64,000 nucleotides of DNA. Origin: Cystobasidium ongulense (taxonomy: Eukaryota; Basidiomycota; Cystobasidiomycetes; Cystobasidiales; Cystobasidiaceae). The stretch covers positions 434,001 to 498,000 of the forward strand of contig BQUP01000009.1 of the NCBI GenBank assembly GCA_022835595.1. Direction: 5' to 3'. Shown piece after piece: positions 32,200 through 43,395 of this stretch; within the stretch, counting starts at the first letter, position 1, and every line of letters begins with the position of its first letter. The notes beneath the pieces are model-generated. The model was not told the origin of the DNA, made no database searches, and saw nothing but the letters and a program-made list of their open reading frames with translations. The translations under genes and the position numbers were made by a program.

Positions 32200-35100
32200 T
32201 CAAGCGGAAGGATTCGCCCGGCCCCGAGCTATCGTCTCCAAGTTTCGCTGTCTCAGCTGACTGTCTGCAAATAATGCCCGAACAAGCTTGCTCAACTCGG
32301 TCGCGGAGAAGTCGACCAAGTGTCCCTCGTTGAAAAGATACATGATATCGGCCTGATGAGTCACATAGAATTGAGGAATCATCAGTAATCGTATCCTAAA
32401 TCCGGCCCAACCTGAGTAGAGCCTACCATTGAAGCTTCCAGTAACTCCGACAGGAATTTGAATTTGAACCATACAGGCACGTGAAGCGCGACGGTCGACT
32501 ATCGGCGGCGAGAAAGCCGAAGGTAGAAAGTCAGCACGTGTAGTCTTTATGGTAACAAGACAGACATTACCTCTTCACCATCCTGGAACAACGACTCCAG
32601 CTCATGTAGCATCTTGCAGAAATCGTTCAAGCGATGTGATGATTCTTCTGATATATCTTCTTGATTTTCAATTTCTACCAGGACACGCAGCAAGACAGCA
32701 TTGACTAATATACCCAAGCTCTCGAAATAGACACGCTTGAGAAGTACAGGCTAGCAAAAGGAACATCAGTACGGTTTACAATCCATATGGATGTCGGCTA
32801 AACTGACCTTCCATGCATGCGAAATCGAAGTGATAGTATGCACGAGCTGGCGAATGCAACGCTGACACCGTGCAAACGTACCGGGATCGTCGGTGCTCCG
32901 GAACCCCTCGGTCTCGTCCAATGTTTCCATCAGTGGCACACGTTGCAGCTCCTGGAATGGGCAACACAGTATCGGGTCAGCTGGTGGGCAGGCCCGCGTG
33001 ACAATCTGGGCCTACTCACAATCTGATCATCGAGTATACGCAATCCGAATTTTCTCAATGCATCGACAGGCTTCCATTGTGCCATTCTGTCATCCTGGCT
33101 TAGTCTGCCTTTGTCTACGGTGTCCGTAATGATATGAGTTCCCACATGAGCGACATACAAGCAATCGTTCGAAAGCTGCATGCCTATACTTGGGACTGTC
33201 GAAATCAGGGCTGAATGTGCGACAGGCACGATTGCTCGGTACAAGTCGTAAGTATCACTTGCTGCCTTGAGAAGATGTTTAGACGATGACGATATTTCTA
33301 CGGTAGAGTGCCTGTACATCAAACGAAGCGGGTTAGTCATGGTCGAATTGCAGTTAAGCAAGTCAAGTGCGCTTACGAGGCGGAGGACACTGCCAATGCA
33401 GCCTCCAACAATTCCAGCGAGATTTCACCTACGCGCTTTGCATTGGACGAGATCAACAAATGTGTAATTTGCTTTGTCTGGTTCTGTTGTGGTGGTTCCT
33501 CGATTTTTGGAACTGGCCCTCTCGACTCAGAGCGCTCATTTTCTGGGCTCTTCACGTGCATCTGCGGGGTGGATGGTGTAGGTACCGGAGTAGCAGTACG
33601 TGATATGCTGCTTTCTATATCTGAGTCGAGTGATGGCGACGGTGCTGCTGAACTTCCAGTACGTCCTTTCGCACCTAGCCTCTTCGAGACGATGACCTTT
33701 GTAGGTTTCCCTATCGGTTTTTGTTCTTCTGGATCTGGTTTCCTGCTCCATCCCCAAGCGTCGTCAATGGACGAGTGGCGAGAGTGCCCCGAGGCTAAAG
33801 CTTCCGTAGCATCACGTGTATCTCCTAATCCCGGCTTGGAGTCAGGCAATTCAGGCACATCCTGAGCAGGTTGTTCCTCGACATCCATCTCGGCGTCTGC
33901 ATCGAAACTCCATCCCCCGTCATCATCTTCATCAAGCTCCCCTCCTGTCGCGCTTTCTTGCTGAACACCTTTGCCTTTCGCGGATTGTGCACTTTTCTGA
34001 CTGCTGCGGCTTCGCGTACTGGACTTTGACAGTGAATTCTTCTTGTGCCCATTTATACGCCCAGCGGAGCCGCTAGTACTGAATTGAGCGATATCATCCT
34101 GCAGTACCTCGTCTTCGTCGAAGCCCCAAGCATCGTCCGCATTCAGGTCTGGCGAAGCCTCAAAGCCCTTAACTGGCATACTCGAATCCAGGTCTGAAAC
34201 AGACTGGGGAACATCTTGCTCAATCTCTTGGACTGCCTCATCTTCATCAAACTCCCACGTGACTTCTTCTTCTATCTCGTCAGCATCAGATATAGGCAGA
34301 GGCCGAACAGTCTTGGTTGCTGGGACCTGCCCTGTGAGAATTGGCAGTTTTGACGTTGACGCTTGAGGCTGTTCCTGTTGCGGTGAAGCAACTGACGCGA
34401 TATCTGAAGCGGAAAGCCACCTTTCCCACTTTTTCTTGTCTTCTTCATCGCTAGGATCGTCCAGCCAGTCTATCTTTTCAGTCTTATTCCAGTATTGCGA
34501 GGTAGTGACATCCGCTCGTAGTGTAGCGAAGCATCTTCGAATGATACCATTCGACCAATGCTCCCCTGCATTTCGTACCCATTCCTGTACGATCGGTTCG
34601 AAGCTGTCACCCGAAGATAACAATTCTTGAGCTTCGAAATTAGAAATCGCCTTGCAAGTTTCTTGAAAGGCAACCAGTGCACTTTGGTCTGCTGTCATAG
34701 GCAAGGTTCGCGAGAGAACATTGTCGATAAGTAGCCGCTGCATTTGTGGTATAATGAGGGAAAGGAAGAGCTGTCGATGTTCCGGAGTAGCTTCGTCGGA
34801 CGCTATGCTTGATCTGATGGCTCGCAGTGTAGTTCGCAATGAGTCGGTGCACGACGGCAAATTGCCTGACGCTGAAGGCTGCAGAGACAGGATCTGTGTA
34901 TGTTCGTCAATGGCTTGAAGGTGAGCTGACAGGTTCCCCCCGACCAAAATAGGCTTGACGAATGTTCGTAGTAGGGTTTCTGCGATACGCTGGAAATGCT
35001 TCTTTGCCGGCATAAGTGCGGCAAGGGATGTGATGATGATTTGAAGAGGCAGCTTGTGCGAGGCGGAACCTTCCCTGCCGTTGGTATGCGATGCGAGTAT

Positions 35101-35928
35101 AAGTTGGCCATCCTTGAAGGCCACACATCGGTCAAGAGCTTCTTCCAGACGTTCCTGCGTTATGTTACGCGAATGCTCATATTGCGTCTGCTCGGCGAAA
35201 CATACTTCATCAGCGCGAATAGCACCGACTGTCGGGTTCTAGCTACTTACTTTCATGGTCTTGTACGGCTCACAATCTTTCTTCCAATCCTCTATCTCAC
35301 CATTGATTAGACGCTCGCACTCTTGCAGAGCAGGCACGACTTCATCAAGTTTGCCATCAGCCAAGAGCTCTTCCACTACAGCATTGCATCTTTGGAGGCT
35401 CTTCAAGCTCTGTAGGAGTTCGACTAGAGCATCCGAGTCCTTGTGTCGCTTAGCCAGCTGTGTATGCGCCGCAAAGCTAGCTTGCAATCGAGGTCGTAGT
35501 GCTGATTCCTGGTTGACGTGGAAGGCGTCAAGTTTCAGTGAGCTTTCCTTAGTATAGCTTGCAAGTAGGCAGAGCTCACGTTCCCATCAAGATCACCCTC
35601 CAAACTCTGCACCTCGCCCGTGATTGCCTTGAGCCGGTCTGATATATCAATGGTCGTGTTATATTGGCGTTTCAAGGTCGGCCATTGCTGCTGAACAGTC
35701 GAATGCAGCTCTTGCTATGCATATTATATCGAGCAACCAGCCCTTGACATCAGCTTATGCTTCTACTGATGTCATGCCAGAGCGAGGCTTGCAACTTACC
35801 TTTGCATCTTCGACCTCCTTGACTATGCGAGCATGGATAGTCCTCAGCCTGCCCGAAGACGGCGTGAGCACTTCATCCCGCCCGATAATGTCCTGCAGGA
35901 ACGGTCCTAGGACGGTGCCAGCACTCAT
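32200..35928 (-). CDS. DSL1: ER-Golgi retrograde tethering protein ZW10/Dsl1
   Basis: Subunit of the NRZ/Dsl1 tether that receives COPI vesicles at the ER. Nine exons: 35928-35800, 35714-35580, 35508-35251, 35154-33377, 33311-33020, 32951-32808, 32750-32571, 32498-32427, 32352-32200; 1046 aa, all in phase. The N-terminus is helical (STVQQQWPTLKRQYNT, LERLIN-type helices). The C-terminus matches ZW10: RVYFESLGILVNAVLLRVL, SHRLNDFCKMLHELESLF, WFKFKFLSELLEASM, DIMYLFNEGHLVDFSATEL, KLVRALFADSQLR. The middle (about residues 415-700) is acidic and carries at least four Trp sites (VTWEFDEDE, DDAWGFDEDE, GGWSFDADAE, DDAWGWSRKPD). These resemble the Dsl1 lasso that binds COPI coat subunits. A kinetochore role, as in animal ZW10, is not expected in fungi. 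Confidence 0.88.
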
Positions 35929-36362
35929 ACGCGAGTATGCCTCCAGATGCAGGTGGTTGTGTGCAGAGAGAAGCAATGAGCTGATGCAAGTGGAAAGAGC
36001 GTGATGATGCCGCCGATCAGGTCGAAACAGCCGCAAGATTGTTGTATCCTCGTAGATTGACTCTGCCCAACAGACATCATGATATCAGACTACTATACGT
36101 GCTACTCGCCAAGGACCTCGGAATCGAGATGCTCGAACGGGTTGCAGGAGCTTTGGCTAGCGAGAAGTCGAGGCGGATCCAGCATACTATGGATGCACAC
36201 GAAGTGGATCAGTTCTGTTTTGCGAAATCATCGGCATTGAACACCATACTCGCAGGAGATGGCCTGCGTGACTGACTTACACGTTCTAACTTGTCAATGT
36301 CAATTCTACCTTATCGATGCCGGTGGCTTCTGACCGTCGTGTTCGAGTCCTCTAGCGCGAAG
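35929..36362. other. intergenic, DSL1 promoter side
   Basis: DSL1 upstream region reaching the left inverted-repeat arm. A plus-strand frame at 36039-36275 has no recognisable domain and lies in this promoter. A lone B-box-like GTGTTCGAGTCC is at about 36340 on plus, without the rest of a tRNA. Confidence 0.45.
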
Positions 36363-36436
36363 CGCTGGACTTCATGCTTTCTGATCGTTACTGATCATAC
36401 TACTAGGCATGCACTCTACCGCTGAGTTATGGGGGC
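36363..36436 (-). pseudogene. truncated tRNA-Thr(AGU) copy
   Basis: Minus strand starts GCCCCCATAACTCAGCGGTA and carries the D arm, anticodon stem, AGT anticodon, a 22-nt intron with two substitutions, the 3' anticodon stem and the variable loop as far as GTCCAGCG. There the match to the intact copy at 43933-44026 stops. The T loop, the 3' T stem and the 3' acceptor strand are replaced by unrelated sequence, so it cannot fold as a tRNA. Confidence 0.8.
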
Positions 36437-36972
36437 TGAGTTATTGGCTCTTGTTGTTGAAGATCCGAACGGATACAGACAGTATATTGGACTGCTTGGA
36501 GCGAGACGTACCTGTGCCGATATCGGTCCGAGCTACCGTTATATAGCAACCTTCCATGCACGCCCTGTAACGGGACGCTTGTTCGGTCGTCAGCCCGCAC
36601 TAAGGGTAAGGATAGATTACTATGCGCCAAGAAATTTACAAGCAGTAGTCTTCTCTCACTCCTGAGTTGTATGCCATGGCGTGAATACAAGTTCGCGAAA
36701 GACGACAGTGCCTAGGACAACATTATCATCGAAATGGTGATGTGCTCAATCAGATATTAAGGGTTGGTCTTCAAACTGCCCCTTCTATGCTTAGCTGATC
36801 AAATATGTCTTTAGACTTCCTCACGGCAGTTTGTCTATCAAGGCAAATGCCATCTTCCCAAGAGCCAGGCGATGGTTCGAGTGAGTGAAGGGAACGACGT
36901 TACAAGCATAATGCAACAAAATGGAACGATATAGTACAGGGGTATCCAACTGCATTTGTATGTATTTGCTCA
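36363..36972 (-). repeat. left arm of ~610-bp inverted repeat
   Basis: Reverse complement of 43396-44006, about 96 percent identical by eye, with scattered substitutions and one short divergent patch (about 36745-36785). The outer end is the 5' half of a tRNA-Thr; the inner end runs straight into the 10-N gap at 36973. The arm follows the 3' end of TIM54. Confidence 0.9.
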
Positions 36973-36982
36973 NNNNNNNNNN
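36973..36982. other. assembly gap, 10 N
   Basis: Ten N, probably a nominal gap length. It lies exactly between the last readable TIM54 codons and the left inverted-repeat arm, so the TIM54 stop codon and unknown sequence are missing. Confidence 0.98.
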
Positions 36983-38653
36983 AGACCTTGAATGTCTCAA
37001 ATCTAGGATCCCATGTCACTTTGCTGCCTGCTCTTGTCATTAACCATCCTTGGAAGTCATTGGCCCACCGTCTTTCTTTGGTCACTCTCTCCTCGACAAG
37101 TTCCTGTTCTGTTGGAGGAGGATACTTTTGTTCTTCTTTGGTAGGTAAGCGATCTCTATTCGCTAACTCGCGTGCAGTCTTCAGCTTTTCAGGCAGATTG
37201 TCATAGAACTCTTTGCGCTGTGAAACGATATTAGCTGGCGTTTCGCTAAAAGTCTTTCTATAGTGATATTCCTCTTGAAGACCAGTGTCGAGGTCTTTGC
37301 TGCCGGTTACCGGCAAGGGGAAGCCATCCCATTCTTCAAGGAGTTTCTTCTTCTTCTCGTTCAAGACGTCCTCCAATTGCACAGACTCTTCCTCCTTGTA
37401 GTTTGTTTGTTCGATGTCTTTAGGTGGTTGTATAGCTCTAAGGCCACGACGAATCTCTTCATCTTCCATGAATGTGACAGCTTGGTTCTGCTGTGGGTGC
37501 ACAGCTTGGATGATTGAAAGTGCCGTCTCACAGCCCTTTTGCACGCGATACCGCTCAAAGAATAGAAACTTGAACATTTTCGCGGGCCAATGTCGGAAAT
37601 AGCCCAGCGGGTGGTCGAAAGATAGGAAGAGCAGAGGAGGTTGTGTTGGAATAGTGGTAACTGCTGGAATGATGAGCGATTTGCTTTCCAATGGGTCATT
37701 GGAAGTGGAAGCGACGGGTGGTGAGGGAGGGTGGTAGAAATTGAAAGAGGCGACTGGTGGCATGAGCGATGATCGTGGCTTCGCAGGCGCCCCAGACGAG
37801 GATCCTTCTTCTCCATCCAAACTTTCCATGTCAAGGTTTCTCGGCACCTCGTCAAATGTTCCATCTTTGGCCAATTCCTCCCGCAGATCTTGCATTTTGC
37901 CTTCCTCGCCCCGCTCCTCTTGTACAGCATCAAAGTCTGTAAGCCATCCGTGCTTCAAGCCCCATAGATATTCCTTCATGGTATTCCTTGCAACTATGAC
38001 CGTCAGACCTTGCGCTTGTGCAAAACGGCGGTTGTCGAGGTATTCTGCATAGCCTGCTTCACCTGGAGTCACTCGGGGTTGCGGCGTCATATTGGCGATT
38101 CTGTCCAAGCGTATCCGCTCGGCAACTCTTCGTCCAAGGGCTCCAGGCGCTGTGCCATTCAGGAAGGAATAGTCGTAGCCAGCAGCATGCAGTATGGGCT
38201 GCATAGGTGATCGAAGAAGTTGGAGGGTCAGCTACGTTCAATAGCAGCTACATGCAGGCTACGGCATACCTGAATATAATTTTTGAACCATCTGTTCCCT
38301 CTGTCATTCTCGCCGTCATCCGGCACTCTTGTGCTCATGATCCAGACCTTCCTAGGGAATTCGAGCTCGTCCTTTTCGACATCCCCAGAATTCGGCATGG
38401 GTGCGTCCGCTAGATGGCGGACTTTCGCCTTGTATTGCTCCATAATCTCTTCGGCGCATCGTCTGTCATACAGATAGAATGCAACTGGAGAAGCTGCCAA
38501 CGTCAGGTATGCTGCTGTCTTGCCGGATGGTATAAAGTCTTTCAGAATGTATGGATTGATGCCCAGGAAACGCAGGACCTTGCTCTTCGGCCTTCTTTGG
38601 GGTGGCAGCGGCTTCCGGGGCGGCTTGGAGTCCTCCATATCTGTCAGATCCAT
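36983..38653 (-). CDS. TIM54: mitochondrial inner-membrane translocase subunit Tim54 (3' end in gap)
   Basis: Subunit of the TIM22 complex that inserts carrier proteins into the inner membrane. Exons 38653-38270 and 38198 to the gap; at least 533 aa are readable. N-terminal family block: PPRKPLPPQRRPKSKVLRFL, GINPYILKDFIPSGKTAAYL with one membrane span (TLAASPVAFYLYDRR). Then RKVWIMSTRVPDDGEN, PILHAAGYDYSFLNGTAPG, RRFAQAQGLTVIVARNTMKE, RHWPAKMFKFLFFERYRVQKG, and near the end GWLMTRAGSKVTWDPRFETF. The frame then enters the N gap; the true C-terminus is not in this copy. Next to 43215-43379 a decayed copy shows what the missing end may look like. It lies downstream of YME1 on the same strand; in yeast Tim54 also supports Yme1 assembly. 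Confidence 0.92.
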
Positions 38654-38658
38654 GGCTG

Positions 38659-39206
38659 CTATAACTGATGGAGCTCCTTGGTGCGCGTGTCGTTTGCAGA
38701 CAAAGCCGCAGAATTGCAAAGGTGCTCGATCGCCCGCTTGAAATCTCGATAATTTCCAACAACTCTTCTCTTTCTTCTACAAACATATGGCCCGACACAG
38801 ATGCGCCCAGTCTGAGGATAGCGAGGCAGGACAGGACACTCGCGCTGGTACTTTGGTACTGGCTTGCCATTCACGCTCTCGCTGCTGTCCTCGTTGACGC
38901 GCTGGAGCGGGCGCACGTCTTGCATATTTCTGCTTCGGTTCTCGACGGACTGCATGGCTGCCCGTCGATGGTCGAGAGCGAGCTTTCATTACGCGACTTG
39001 ATTAAAACAACCGCTTGGATTTCCACTGGTTCTGCCAGTGGAGGAGGATAAGAGGTCACCTGGAGAGTCGTACATTCCAACACACATTTCACCAGCTTTC
39101 TCCTGATTAGCGAAAGGTAAGCTTCCTTTCTCTGCCTCTTCCCCTCCCTATGCTCGTGCAATCCCGTGAAGAAGAACTCTGGTAGTCTACCGTGAACCTC
39201 TGCCAT
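38659..39206 (-). CDS. possible small hypothetical protein upstream of TIM54
   Basis: Two exons join in phase: 39206-39060 and 38949-38659 (donor CAG/GTGACC, acceptor ATGCAG), 145 aa, starting MAEVHGRLPEFFFTGLHEH and ending DTRTKELHQL. The first exon has a basic helix (GKRQRKEAYLSLIRRKL); the second is Arg/Cys-containing (RICVGPYVCRRKRRVV). I recognise no family. The stop codon lies only 5 nt before the TIM54 ATG, which is very tight for two separate genes. It could instead be TIM54 leader sequence, an upstream reading frame, or chance; a plus-strand frame (38668-39051) overlaps it. Low confidence. Confidence 0.3.
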
Positions 39207-39547
39207 GCATGTCCACAGCAACACAACCCGCTTCCAACGGAAGTTAAGCCTGGCTCATGCAGCTAAATAGGCCGCAGGTTGTGGGTGCCGAGATTCAAGG
39301 CGAGTCTGAGGATTGCAGATGGTTTCCTTCCTTCATAACAGTCTCAGATGCAAAAGCTCGAAATGCTAACATCATACTGTCTTTTCTGTTTGTAGTTCTG
39401 TCATTGTATTGTATTGTCTCATAGTAGTACAATATTAATCAAACTTTTGCAATGAAGGGGGATATAGTTACTTTGATACATGAAGCGGCATTGCTTCCTG
39501 CGACTTGACGATTACTAAGGGGTTTGCTCTGTTCCGCGAGGACCCAA
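39207..39547. other. intergenic, YME1 3' side
   Basis: AT-rich near 39400-39440, likely the YME1 3' UTR. A stretch at about 39220-39300 contains GGAAGTTAAGCC and GGTTGTGGGTGCC, recalling 5S rRNA internal boxes, but a 5S fold cannot be completed. No gene is called. Confidence 0.45.
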
Positions 39548-42500
39548 TCAAGCTATGCTCTTTTCGATTTTCTCGCCCTTGATCACTTTCATGACTTCAT
39601 CCCTGTTCAGTGTTTCGTACTCTATCAGTGCTTTTGCTAGCCTGTCCAACTCTGTCTTCTTCGACGTGAGCACTTCTGTCGCTCTCGACTTTGCTTCTTC
39701 CAACATTCGCCTAACTTCTTGATCGACAAGTGAGCGCGTGGAAGGCGAGATTGTGTCGTTGTCAGAGACATTCACCGGACCAACCAGGTCGCTATAGCCA
39801 TAGTACCTGACCATGCTGTTTGCAATCTTAGTTGCTTGGCTAATGTCCGACGAGGCACCAGTAGTAATGCTGCGGGATCGCAAGTTATCAGCAAAGTCGT
39901 GAGACAGAGAGACTGGTGGAGAGCATCTCACTTTAGCTTGCCGAAGATGAGTTCTTCAGCTGCTCGACCACCAAAGGCTACATCGAGGTGAGCTTGCAGC
40001 TCTGTAAAAGTCTGGTTTGTCACGTCCACTAAACAAGCAAATCAGCATGGGCCAGCTGACTGACGTTCATCGACATTGTTGGCACCACATACTGTTCGGT
40101 AGGAAATGAGTGAGGCCAAGACTCGAGCCTCTAGGTAAGCAAGTCACGCTATGTAGAGGTGTGCTGCCCTTGGTCATGATAGCGACCAAAGCATGTCCAG
40201 CCTCGTGGAAAGCCGTCCTGTGTAAAGGCGTGGTGAGCAAATTCGAAAATGATAGTCGATAATGAAAGTATGGAAAAACGTACAGTTTCTTGTCTTCGTC
40301 GGTTATAACAGCCGAGCGTCTTTCTGATCCCAACATGACGCGATCCTTGGCCCATTCAAAGTCACGACCTTGTACTTTCGCCTTGCCAGCTCGAGCAGCA
40401 TGAACAGCAGCTTGATTGACCAAGTTTTGCAACTCGGCACCGGAGAAACCTGGTGTACCTCTTGCTAGGACGGAAACATCGATAGCTGAGGAGAAAGATA
40501 GTTAGCGCACGAACTAGCGCTCGTGAAGACCCTGACTTACCATCATCGTAGACGACCTCCGACATGTGGTGCTTTAAAATAGCTAGACGGCCTCGTACAT
40601 CCGGCAGGGGCACCACAATGTGTCTATCGAAACGCCCAGGTCGAACAAGGGCTTTATCGAGCGATTCGGGGAAGTTGGTTGCACCGATAAGAATGACACC
40701 TTCTGTTTGTGTGAATCCGTCGAGCTGCACGAGCAGTTCATTGAGAGCTGTGTGCAAGTGATGTTAGGCGCGCAGTTCTACCATCTTCATCTCATGCAGA
40801 CTTACTCTGCTGTTGGTACTGCATGTTCTTGGGAGATCGCTTGCCGCCGACTGCGTCAAGCTCATCAATGAAGATGATAGCTGGAGCGTTCTGCTTGGCA
40901 GCAGTGAAAAGCTCTCGGACGCGTCTTGCACCGACACCGACATACATCTCGTCAAATTCGGAACCAGAAGCAAACAGGAATTTCTGCAAGAGTCAAGTGT
41001 TCGTTAAGCGCGAATACGTACACTAGCTAAATTATGCACTCACCACACCTGCCTCGCCTGCGACGGCTCGGGCGAGAAGTGTCTTTCCTGTTCCAGGAGG
41101 ACCGGTTAGAAGAACACCCCTTGGCAGTTTTCCTCCGAGCTTGGTAAATTTCTTCGGGTCCTTTAAGAATTCGACGACTTCTTCCAGTTCTGACTTCGCT
41201 TCTTCGCAACCATGCACATCTGTGAACTTGTAAGTCTTGCCCGATGCGGGAGGAGCGAATTCTTGAGGTCCGCCTCGACTCGACGCTCCTCGCATGATAC
41301 CGGTTTGATCAATCATGAAGGACAATAGCGTAAGAGTGAGGAAAGTAAGGAATAGCGTTCTGCCGAGCCATGCAATCGATCGCAAAACCAAATTGCCTTT
41401 GGCTTCTTCCACCACTACCCTGATGGGTTCGCTCGTGCTGCCCGCTGCTTTGCCTGAGGGACCTGCTGATGATGATTGACTGCCGGAGGCACTTGAGCCT
41501 GATGACCCGCTAGAAGCTCCACCAGTGGTTCCACTTTGACTTGCCACGGTTGCAGCAGCAATAGCTGGCCCAGAAGGCGATGCAGGGGCTATAGGCTCAA
41601 TGTTTTTGTCTCCAGCGACGTGACCGGGAATTGGCGCCTTGTCGTTCTGAATCTGTTGAGTCATGTCCGATGCTGCTGGACTGGCAGACGTCGGTTGATT
41701 GAGCATTGCCTCAGGATTCGTCCTTGAGACCGGGGAGTCGTTGGCTTCTCTGTTGAGAACTCGAATGTTGGCAGTTGGATTGCCTCTCGACAAGACAGCA
41801 CTGGCTATCTGCGCATCAGTTAATGTAGGCTTTGTAGCGGCTTCCATTACTTCAGGGGGTATTGAGCTATACGCGGAAAGTCAGCAAATGTATTGTTTTG
41901 GATCTTGAGCTGGACTCACCCTGTTTCTTGGGCTTCTGTTGGAGCGACTGGCTCCCCTGTAGACTTGACGAGTATTGCATCGCGCCATTGCGAGGCTTCT
42001 GCAAGCTTGGACACAGCATGGCCTTCATTTGAGATAGCAAGAGCAGCGAGGTACATATCAAATGCCTTTTGGTCTTTCAATAAGTTCAGATTAACTTCTT
42101 GTCCCAGCTTTGAGTGTATGCCGGAGAATTGCTCGTAATGCTTGACTAATTCCAAAGCGTTCTCTTTCGAACCTGTCTCGAGGAGGACGGCGAACAGCGC
42201 TTTGTGCTTTTCTGGATCTTCTGGCATTGACTCTGCTTGAAGACGAAGAGCGTAAATACGCATGGCTGTAGGTGACAAACCTCCCAGCGAAAGGTGTCGA
42301 CTCGGCGGCGCTTTGCCAATCTTGGTGGCATGGTGAGGCGAAGATCGAGCTGCTAAATACTGAAAAGTAAGCAGAAGAACCACCATTCACGCTATTATTG
42401 CAAGTACTGACAGGTGAGAGTGCTCTGGCTGCGCGTTAGCACTGTCTGCGATCCACCTCTACCCGATCTGCCGATAGTTGCTGCAAGACTTGCGTAGCCT

Positions 42501-42592
42501 TGAAGCGCCGGAGGGCAAAGCCTGGGAAGAACCAGCGGCGCCGGAGCAGCCGTCCGCCGACAGCATGGCGCCCTTAGAGAGCGTGGTCGCAT
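39548..42592 (-). CDS. YME1: i-AAA mitochondrial metalloprotease Yme1
   Basis: Inner-membrane AAA protease facing the intermembrane space; degrades and remodels membrane proteins. Nine exons: 42592-42412, 42349-41920, 41866-41044, 40983-40806, 40747-40541, 40485-40284, 40217-40093, 40028-39932, 39869-39548; 854 aa, all phases agree. Arg-rich presequence ([19 protein letters not shown]). An N-terminal helical domain, a Ser/Gly-rich linker and one membrane span ([15 protein letters not shown]). AAA: Walker A GPPGTGKT, Walker [12 protein letters not shown], sensor [10 protein letters not shown], second region of homology [12 protein letters not shown]. Protease: HEAGH zinc site, then [16 protein letters not shown] with the third ligand region [15 protein letters not shown]. 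The first intron could be joined in other ways; only the 42412/42349 pair keeps frame. Confidence 0.94.
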
Positions 42593-43214
42593 GTAGAACA
42601 AAGCGTTGATGTTCGAAGGTGATTGTCAGAGGAGGCGGAAGCAAGAAGGGAAGAACTCCAATATGTGGGTTGTGCGATGCGATCGGGTTAGACCGACTCA
42701 CGCATAGTTGGAAACACAGGTCAGGCGCGTTCCAACTTTCTCCTCGTCAAGTTCTGCTAGAGTTCGAATACCTCGCTGGTATGGAAGAAACGAATGTGGA
42801 AGATACCGATGTTTGTCATTCCCATCAGCGTCAGTTACGGAAAGCCTTGGGAATCGATAATGCTGCTGCGTTGTTGCGAAACTATGCAACCACTGCAAAT
42901 GGGCTTCTCACGGCTCCGAAACTACTCATCGGATCAGAGTCACTAACGCGGAAGGACTCTGACCTGGGCTTTGTACAGTCCCCTTCGCGGATTGTCATAG
43001 CGCCCAGACTCAAGAGGCATACAACGACTTCATGAGCAACTTATGCAATGCAAGAGAGCGATGAAAGCTGAGATTTCTCAATAACAAAATGGCTCTCAGA
43101 GAACATAGAAGCCTGCCGAGAGTCCGGCTCAGGCCTTGGCAGTTGGCCGTTATGATAGTACTATGAAATGGTAGCGTATACCAGATAAAGCAATCAGTAG
43201 AGAACGACGGAGAC
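42593..43214. other. YME1 upstream region with a short plus-strand frame
   Basis: Contains an 85-codon ATG frame at 42781-43038 on plus (MEETNVEDTDVCHSHQRQL..., ending RLKRHTTTS). It has no domain and no clear splice partner, and lies in the YME1 promoter; I do not call it a gene. The rest is unremarkable. Confidence 0.4.
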
Positions 43215-43379
43215 CAACACCAACCATCTTTGAAAGACGACAAGAGCAGGATTTAAGGTCACATGCAATGCGAAATTAAATTCGAGATATTCAAAGTCGT
43301 GGATCTGGATACGGCCAAAGCTAGCAGAGAGAAGTACGGGTTCGTCGCGGAGACGCAGGATGTACAGGAATTGTCATAA
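43215..43379 (+). pseudogene. decayed 3' fragment of TIM54
   Basis: Plus strand carries ACAAGAGCAGG, then AAGGTCACATG, then a frame reading IKFEIFKVVDLDTAK... to a TAA at 43377-43379. This parallels the last readable TIM54 codons (TRAGSKVTWDPRFETFKV, 36983-37060 on minus). The frame is disturbed upstream (around 43260-43275), so it is not a working gene. It sits directly before the right inverted-repeat arm, as TIM54 itself sits before the left arm. The tail after FKV has no counterpart elsewhere in the window, because that part of TIM54 is in the gap; calling it the TIM54 C-terminus is inference. Confidence 0.6.
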
Positions 43380-43395
43380 TCGGATATGTATGGCC

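Noticed and set aside
36039-36275. Plus-strand 78-codon frame upstream of DSL1
   Set aside because: It lies in the DSL1 promoter and has no recognisable motif or splice partner.
36427-36690. An 87-codon frame open in both inverted-repeat arms (also 43679-43942) with only two residue changes
   Set aside because: It overlaps the tRNA-Thr, has no domain, and the low number of changes simply reflects the high DNA identity of the arms.
39220-39305. 5S rRNA-like stretch (GGAAGTTAAGCC ... GGTTGTGGGTGCC)
   Set aside because: Only two short boxes match; the flanking stems of 5S rRNA cannot be paired and the length does not fit.
42781-43038. Plus-strand 85-codon ATG frame upstream of YME1
   Set aside because: No domain; composition and position give no support beyond being open.
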